Shown: in pieces, positions 1-4,260 of the stretch
Layout of the letters: the number at the start of each line of letters is the position of its first letter
Numbering within the stretch: position 1 is the stretch's first letter
Source: UBA8290 sp964230965
GTDB taxonomy: Bacteria > Bacillota_I > Bacilli_A > Acholeplasmatales > Acholeplasmataceae
Reading direction: 5' to 3'
Length of the DNA stretch: 6,927 nt
Assembly (NCBI GenBank): GCA_964230965.1
Contig: CAXRJA010000024.1
Location: 1 to 6,927 of the forward strand
The notes under the pieces: generated by a model
Told to the model about the DNA's origin: nothing
The model's input: only the letters and a program-made list of their open reading frames with translations
Database searches by the model: none
Position numbers and translations under genes: made by a program

Positions 1-2
1 AT

Positions 3-776
3 TATGATCCCTTTAATATGCTTTCAATTCACATTCATGATACTCATGTTAATTATGATACGATTGGTTCTTATGTCATTGAAATCATTATTTCAGATCT
101 AAGTTTAAATGTGACCTCTCGGCTTATTGATGTTTTCATTATTGATATTTTGCCTCCAGAGATTATTTTAACGACAGAGAAAATAGACATTGATATTCAA
201 GTTCAAGAATTGAATTATAAATCAATGATTAGAGAAGTGAAAGATAATATCACACCGCTTGAAATTGAAGATGTCTCTATCACATCCAATGTTGTATTTG
301 GTAAGGTCGGAGCTTATGATGTTTTTTACCGTGTAAATGATGCATCATTGTCTGAAACGGTTGTGACATTGAAAGTTCAAATAGATGTTTTGATAGAGCC
401 ATACATTCAAGCGCATGATGTGACCTTTCAATTAAGTGAAGACATCAATTTAGATTTAGGTATCTCGTATAAAGCGAAAGACATTTCTCATGTACACATG
501 CTATATGATGATCGTATATACAGTGAAGCAGGACTATATGAAGTGGTATACATCGTATATGATCATGCAGGAAATCATTATATCGTGACGAGCTTTATCA
601 CTATAGAAGACACATCACTTCAATCATTGATTCAAGGGTATACACCCATGATTTCAATACTTATTTTAGGTGTTGTAATAAGCATATTTCTTAAGAAGTT
701 TTTATCAGTTGATAGCTTTGACAAACATCATCAATTCATTTATAATGAAACCACCGAACACACACAGGAGAATTAA
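3..776 (+). CDS. Membrane-anchored surface protein with Ig-like modules (5' partial)
   Basis: The frame is open from position 3, so the gene almost certainly begins before the window. The first ATG (position 18) lies inside a domain and has no Shine-Dalgarno. Numbering from that Met, three beta-rich modules of roughly 75 residues share a G-x-Y-x-V core, at G17-S-Y, G98-A-Y and G172-L-Y. The cores are followed by strand patterns such as SDLSLN and YDHAGN, and module 1 ends in a linker with PP. This resembles the DUF5011/HYR-like bacterial Ig-fold repeats of secreted proteins. A hydrophobic segment at about residues 210-225 is followed by KK and a 25-residue hydrophilic tail, which fits a C-terminal membrane anchor with the modules outside. 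The signal peptide would be upstream of the window. The stop lies 3 nt before the flavodoxin start, and the tail codons also contain that gene's promoter and Shine-Dalgarno. The function is unknown; adhesion or envelope structure are guesses. Confidence 0.75.
   Translation, partial: YDPFNMLSIHIHDTHVNYDTIGSYVIEIIISDLSLNVTSRLIDVFIIDILPPEIILTTEKIDIDIQVQELNYKSMIREVKDNITPLEIEDVSITSNVVFGKVGAYDVFYRVNDASLSETVVTLKVQIDVLIEPYIQAHDVTFQLSEDINLDLGISYKAKDISHVHMLYDDRIYSEAGLYEVVYIVYDHAGNHYIVTSFITIEDTSLQSLIQGYTPMISILILGVVISIFLKKFLSVDSFDKHHQFIYNETTEHTQEN
718..746 (+). promoter_or_regulatory. Perfect-consensus sigma-70/SigA promoter for flavodoxin
   Basis: TTGACA (718-723) and TATAAT (741-746) are both exact consensus hexamers separated by exactly 17 bp. 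Transcription should start near 752-754, giving a leader of about 27 nt that includes the AGGAG ribosome site. The promoter lies wholly inside the codons for the cytoplasmic tail of the upstream surface protein. This implies the flavodoxin is transcribed independently and strongly. Inferred from sequence only. Confidence 0.88.
766..770 (+). promoter_or_regulatory. Ribosome binding site of the flavodoxin gene
   Basis: AGGAG ends 9 nt before the ATG at 780. It overlaps the last codons of the upstream gene, so ribosomes ending at 776 could also reinitiate here. The same start is therefore served by the internal promoter and, possibly, by readthrough mRNA. Confidence 0.8.
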
Positions 777-779
777 ATC

Positions 780-1208
780 ATGGCAGATGTATTAATGGTC
801 TATTGGAGCGGTACAGGGAATACGGAAATGATGGCTGAAAAAATTAAAGAAGGTTTAGAAAACCAAGGCTTAGATGTTGAGATGGCAATGGTGGATGAAA
901 TAATGCCTGCTGATCTTGAACATTATCAAAAATTAATTCTTGGATGCCCTTCCATGGGTGAAGAAGAACTTGAAGAAACTGAATTTGAACCTTTTTTTGA
1001 AGATATTACCCATTTGCTCAAAGATAAGCATGTTGCCTTATTTGGTTCATTTGGTTGGGGTGAGGGTGAATGGATGAAATTATGGGAAGCACGTGTAAGA
1101 GATGCAGGTGCGCATCTTTTTAACGATGGACTCAAAGTCAATTACACACCTACAGATGAAGATGAAGAAGCATGTGTTGCATTTGGTGAGGCATTTGCTA
1201 AAATATAA
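780..1208 (+). CDS. fld: Short-chain flavodoxin (clostridial type)
   Basis: Complete at 142 aa, the usual size of short-chain flavodoxins. These are soluble cytoplasmic FMN proteins that carry one or two low-potential electrons. The FMN phosphate loop is S10-G-T-G-N-T15, right after the first beta strand (VLMVYW). The loop over one flavin face is GCPSMG (55-60); M59 aligns with Met56 of Clostridium beijerinckii flavodoxin. The 90s loop is GSFGWGEGEW (89-98); W93 aligns with the flavin-stacking Trp90. The acidic C-terminal part (DEDEE, 127-131) and the final FGEAFAKI also fit the family. The start is ATG with AGGAG 9 nt upstream. The gene has its own consensus promoter and is followed by a terminator-like hairpin, so it is probably monocistronic or only leakily joined to dnaE. 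It lacks NrdI features. Its redox partners are not encoded in the window. Confidence 0.95.
   Translation: MADVLMVYWSGTGNTEMMAEKIKEGLENQGLDVEMAMVDEIMPADLEHYQKLILGCPSMGEEELEETEFEPFFEDITHLLKDKHVALFGSFGWGEGEWMKLWEARVRDAGAHLFNDGLKVNYTPTDEDEEACVAFGEAFAKI
1177..1204 (+). promoter_or_regulatory. Candidate extended -10 promoter for dnaE
   Basis: Inside the last flavodoxin codons, TG-C-TAAAAT (1196-1204) forms an extended -10 element. A poor -35 match, TTGCAT (1177-1182), lies 16 bp upstream. Transcription would start near 1211, at the base of the hairpin, giving a short dnaE leader. AT-rich sequence produces such matches often, so this is tentative. The alternative is that dnaE depends on readthrough from the flavodoxin promoter. 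Confidence 0.3.
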
Positions 1209-1232
1209 ATAAGTGCATGGCACTTTTTTATT
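1205..1232 (+). terminator. Intrinsic terminator/attenuator hairpin between flavodoxin and dnaE
   Basis: AAGTGC (1211-1216) pairs perfectly with GCACTT (1220-1225) around a 3-nt ATG loop. A six-T run (1224-1229) and further AT follow. Pairing can extend through one T-T mismatch with ATAAA (1205-1209) against TTTAT (1227-1231). The hairpin begins within the flavodoxin stop codon region. The dnaE ribosome site follows after only 3 nt, so transcripts made from upstream must pass it to express dnaE. Partial termination is therefore more likely than full termination unless the weak 1177-1204 promoter is real. Confidence 0.65.
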
Positions 1233-1234
1233 AT

Positions 1235-1239
1235 GGAGA
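1235..1239 (+). promoter_or_regulatory. Ribosome binding site that selects the TTG start of dnaE
   Basis: GGAGA ends 6 nt before the TTG at 1246, an ideal spacing. The only upstream in-frame alternative is GTG at 1213. It has no Shine-Dalgarno, follows an in-frame TAA (1210-1212) directly and is buried in the hairpin stem. The TTG start also gives an N-terminus that begins at the first PHP-domain strand, as in other DnaE proteins. Confidence 0.75.
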
Positions 1240-1245
1240 ACACAT

Positions 1246-4131
1246 TTGGGATATATAGGAATTCAGAGTGTCTATACGTTTTTAAAAAGCACACTTACAA
1301 TTGAATCCATCATGAAAGCAGCAAAACAAAGACAACACGCATCTGTAATTCTAACAGATGAACATTTGCATGGCTTGTTGTCTTTTTTTAAATTAGCGAA
1401 TAAATATCAATTGAAACCTATATATACTCAGATTATCACTGTTAAAAAGGATCAAGATATTTTTGAGATTATCGTAGGTATTTTGAATCAAAAAGGTTAT
1501 CTCAATCTGATTCAGATTAACAAATATATATCTCATCAAACGCTTGATTATGATATTTTAATGAAACATCAAGAAGGTTTAAGTATTACATTATATAGAC
1601 TTAACAATATTTATGATGATCAAACATATGACTTGAAGTGCTTTGAGTTTATCAAACCATTTAATACAACGTTTTTCGGTATCTCTTTTCAAACACAAGA
1701 AGATGATGCATTTTATAGAAGCATGCATGAACAATTAGGGAAAAGATATAAAAAACCATTGGTGCATATTCATCTTACGAAGCATTTAGATGACACTGAT
1801 AGAGAAACATTAAATCAAGTGTATCAAATTGGTGGTCATGATATACTCAGTGGTCAGTATCATTTTTTAAGTTTAGCATCATTACATACAATGTACGATG
1901 TGAATCCAAAATTAAAAAGTGACATGTTTGATTTTGAAAACATGCATCAATTCGAACTTTCATTTCCAATATTTCATTTGCCACAAATACCGCTTCAAGA
2001 AGGTGTTACATCTCGTGCTTTTTTAAGATCGCTTGCTCAAGTTGGATTAGAAAAACGATTTAAAAACCAAAAAAATATAGAGATAAAAACATATCATTCA
2101 AGATTAACGTATGAATTAAAGGTGATACAAGATCTTGGATTTGAGGATTATTTTCTTGTTGTTTATGACATTATTAAATACGCCAAAACACATGATATTT
2201 ATGTTGGACCAGGTAGGGGAAGTGTTGCTGGATCTTTAGTAGCCTTTGTATTAGGGATTACGGATGTAGATCCAATTAAGTATGACTTACTTTTTGAACG
2301 TTTTCTAAATCCAGAAAGAAAAACGATGCCTGATATCGACATGGATTTTCCTGATGATAAAAGAGATGATGTCATTATGTATGCAAAATCTCGATTTGGG
2401 GAACAGCATATCGCTTCCATTGTAACCTATCAAACTTTTGGAAAAAAATCAGCAATTAGAGATTTAGCAAAAATATTTAAGTTCAATACGAACCGTACAA
2501 AATATTTAACGGAATCTATTTTAAAAGAAAAAATAGACAAACAAGATCAAGAAATGTTGCTTTTAAATGAAGCTGTCAAACAATTAGAAGGCATCCCTAG
2601 ACAAACAGGTACACATGCTGCAGGTGTTATTTTATCAAAAGAGCCGTTGGACGCCTACATCCCATTATCAGAGGGGCCTTATTCATTTTTTCAAACACAA
2701 TTTGAAGCAAAAGAACTAGAATCTATTGGTCTTCTTAAAATGGATTTTCTAGGGATTAGAAATTTAAAAATTATCGATGATGTCGTCAAAGAAATTCAAA
2801 AGCATGATGTAGAGTTTAATATATCAAAATTACCCTTGGATGACAAAAAAACATTTGAGCTTTTATCATCAGCATCTACAGATGGTATTTTTCAATTAGA
2901 GTCACACGGCATGAGACAAGTCCTAAGAAAATTAAAACCTAGTCATTTTGAAGACATCATTGCGCTTCTAGCATTGTATAGACCTGGCCCGATGGCGTTT
3001 ATCGATACTTATATTGAAAGAAGACACGGAAAAACGTTTGAACACATGCACCCTTCGTTTGAGCCATATTTAAAGTCAACTTATGGCATTATTGTCTATC
3101 AAGAACAAATAATGCAAATCGCGCAATCGTTTGCAGGGTATAGTTTATCTGAAGCAGATTTATTACGAAGAGGTATCTCTAAAAAAGATGAGACATTACT
3201 CAAAAGTGAAGCGGAAAGATTTATATCAAAAGCGATAAAGAATGGACAAGACATAAAGGATGCAAAAGAGGTATATGATCTCATCGTCCGTTTTTCTGAT
3301 TACGGCTTTAATAGAAGTCATAGTGTTTCTTATGCACTTGTGGCGTATCAAATGGCTTACTTAAAAGCAAATCATTATGTTTATTTCATGCAGGCACTTC
3401 TTAATTCAGTCATCGGAAGTGAAAAAGCGATTGATAACTACAATAAAGATTTACAAAAAAATGGGATTCATTTATTAGCACCTAATATCAAGATGAGTCA
3501 TGATCAATTTGAAGTGATTTCGAACAAAGAAATCCGTGCCCCTTTATCGATTGTTAAATCCATCGGTTTAAAAACCGTCAATCAAATACTTAGTGATCGA
3601 GCACAACACATATTGAATACTTGGCATGACATGAAAACATGGCTTAAGAATCATGTTTCAGAAAGGCAGCTTACACAATTAATTCATGCGGGATGTTTTG
3701 ATGATTTAAATTTTAACAGACATACACTGATTGAAAATAGTGCATTTTCAGACATCGAATATGCCATGTATTTAGATCAAATGAAAATGGAAACATTTTC
3801 TGAATACGATGATGATACTCTTTCTGAACTTGAAAGAGAAGCATTGGGTTTTAATTTAATGTATGATTTAAGTTCACAACTAAGGAAAATTCAAACATGT
3901 TTTGTTGATGAAGTGAACGATCATGCAATTGTAATGATTAGAATTCAACATATCAAAACGATTCAAACGAAACATCAAGAAATGATGGCTTTTATTACCT
4001 TCCATGACGGTAGAGCAACATTTGAACTTACGGTTTTTCCTAGGATATATAAAAAGTATGAAAACATACTTAATCTAGGGATATTTAAAGTTGATATTCA
4101 AAAAAGAACATATAAAGGAAAAATATCATAG
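1246..4131 (+). CDS. dnaE: DNA polymerase III alpha subunit, DnaE type
   Basis: Starting from TTG 1246 the product is 961 aa, shorter than Bacillus DnaE (about 1,115) but in the mollicute range. It is a replicative polymerase that extends primers at the fork. In firmicutes it usually works beside PolC, which is not in this window. Order: degenerate PHP domain (about 1-260); palm with GPGRGS (321-326) and P-D-I-D-M-D-F (362-368) carrying metal-binding D363 and D365; TGTHAAG (454-460); third catalytic Asp D500 in KMDFLG; RPGPM (579-583); YGFNRSHSVSYA (686-697); helix-hairpin-helix near 765-783; OB fold (about 880-961). The family's usual PHP ligands are absent: the HxHxH-type start reads Y3-I-G5-I-Q7, TDH reads TDE (37-39), and the later Glu is I63. 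The protein stops near the last expected OB strand, with no further tail. No clear clamp-binding motif was found; QMKMETF before the OB fold is only a loose candidate. No 3'-5' exonuclease insert is present, so it is DnaE and not PolC. Confidence 0.95.
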   Translation: MGYIGIQSVYTFLKSTLTIESIMKAAKQRQHASVILTDEHLHGLLSFFKLANKYQLKPIYTQIITVKKDQDIFEIIVGILNQKGYLNLIQINKYISHQTLDYDILMKHQEGLSITLYRLNNIYDDQTYDLKCFEFIKPFNTTFFGISFQTQEDDAFYRSMHEQLGKRYKKPLVHIHLTKHLDDTDRETLNQVYQIGGHDILSGQYHFLSLASLHTMYDVNPKLKSDMFDFENMHQFELSFPIFHLPQIPLQEGVTSRAFLRSLAQVGLEKRFKNQKNIEIKTYHSRLTYELKVIQDLGFEDYFLVVYDIIKYAKTHDIYVGPGRGSVAGSLVAFVLGITDVDPIKYDLLFERFLNPERKTMPDIDMDFPDDKRDDVIMYAKSRFGEQHIASIVTYQTFGKKSAIRDLAKIFKFNTNRTKYLTESILKEKIDKQDQEMLLLNEAVKQLEGIPRQTGTHAAGVILSKEPLDAYIPLSEGPYSFFQTQFEAKELESIGLLKMDFLGIRNLKIIDDVVKEIQKHDVEFNISKLPLDDKKTFELLSSASTDGIFQLESHGMRQVLRKLKPSHFEDIIALLALYRPGPMAFIDTYIERRHGKTFEHMHPSFEPYLKSTYGIIVYQEQIMQIAQSFAGYSLSEADLLRRGISKKDETLLKSEAERFISKAIKNGQDIKDAKEVYDLIVRFSDYGFNRSHSVSYALVAYQMAYLKANHYVYFMQALLNSVIGSEKAIDNYNKDLQKNGIHLLAPNIKMSHDQFEVISNKEIRAPLSIVKSIGLKTVNQILSDRAQHILNTWHDMKTWLKNHVSERQLTQLIHAGCFDDLNFNRHTLIENSAFSDIEYAMYLDQMKMETFSEYDDDTLSELEREALGFNLMYDLSSQLRKIQTCFVDEVNDHAIVMIRIQHIKTIQTKHQEMMAFITFHDGRATFELTVFPRIYKKYENILNLGIFKVDIQKRTYKGKIS

Positions 4132-4142
4132 ATTGGGACCGC

Positions 4143-4160
4143 TTTCATAAATGTATGAAA
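4143..4160 (+). other. Small AT-rich hairpin after dnaE
   Basis: TTTCATA (4143-4149) and TATGAAA (4154-4160) form a perfect 7-bp inverted repeat around AATG, starting 11 nt after the dnaE stop. Only one base pair is G-C, and an A tract rather than a T tract follows. It is not a convincing intrinsic terminator; it could be a weak 3'-end structure or part of the next gene's regulatory region. Confidence 0.35.
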
Positions 4161-4165
4161 TATGT

Positions 4166-4203
4166 AAAAAAAAATTAAATTTAAGGTTTTTTTGTGCTAT
4201 TAT
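4166..4203 (+). promoter_or_regulatory. Candidate promoter of the CvpA-like giant protein gene
   Basis: TG-C-TATTAT (4195-4203) is an extended -10. TTAAAT (4175-4180), 17 bp upstream, is a weak -35. An A9 tract (4166-4174) directly upstream resembles a UP element, and a T7 tract (4187-4193) sits in the spacer. A competing reading is TTGTTA (4203-4208), 17 bp, TATGAA (4226-4231). Either lies within the 129-bp gap before the gene at 4261. No other start-proximal sequence is better, but AT richness limits certainty. Confidence 0.45.
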
Positions 4204-4215
4204 TGTTATAACAAT
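4202..4215. promoter_or_regulatory. Perfect 14-bp palindrome, possible operator
   Basis: ATTGTTA-TAACAAT is a gapless perfect inverted repeat. It overlaps the end of the candidate -10 (4198-4203) and would span the predicted transcription start, a classic repressor position. Under the alternative promoter reading it would overlap the -35 box. It resembles Rex-type half-sites without their usual spacer, so no regulator is assigned. Confidence 0.4.
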
Positions 4216-4247
4216 TTAATCTAATTATGAAATGTATTTAAAATATA

Positions 4248-4256
4248 AAGGGGTGG
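4248..4256 (+). promoter_or_regulatory. Ribosome binding site of the CvpA-like gene
   Basis: AAGGGGTGG lies 4 nt before ATG 4261 and matches the AAGGAGGTG consensus apart from the missing A. An in-frame TAA at 4246-4248 excludes any earlier start. Confidence 0.8.
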
Positions 4257-4260
4257 TTTT

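Noticed and set aside
926..1141. Reverse-strand open frame of 71 codons inside flavodoxin
   Set aside because: It lies wholly inside a confident gene, is serine-rich from antisense codons and has no ribosome site.
1213..1245. GTG at 1213 as the dnaE start
   Set aside because: It has no Shine-Dalgarno, lies in the hairpin stem, and would add 11 residues not expected in DnaE; TTG 1246 fits better.
1217..1258. Tiny ATG frame (13 codons plus stop) overlapping the dnaE start
   Set aside because: It could be a leader peptide, but there is no ribosome site and its ATG is the hairpin loop; chance is likelier.
1233..1304. Short ATG frame (about 23 codons) near the dnaE start
   Set aside because: It is in another frame with no Shine-Dalgarno upstream, and its residues do not match the DnaE N-terminus.
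2199..2420. Reverse-strand open frame of 73 codons inside dnaE
   Set aside because: It is antisense to the conserved palm motifs, which fully explain the sequence.
3099..3284. Reverse-strand open frame of 61 codons inside dnaE
   Set aside because: It is antisense to conserved finger-domain codons and has no supporting signal.
4143..4193. Intrinsic terminator after dnaE
   Set aside because: The 7-bp hairpin is almost all A-T and is followed by A9; the A9/T7 pairing has no G-C stem. Neither is convincing.
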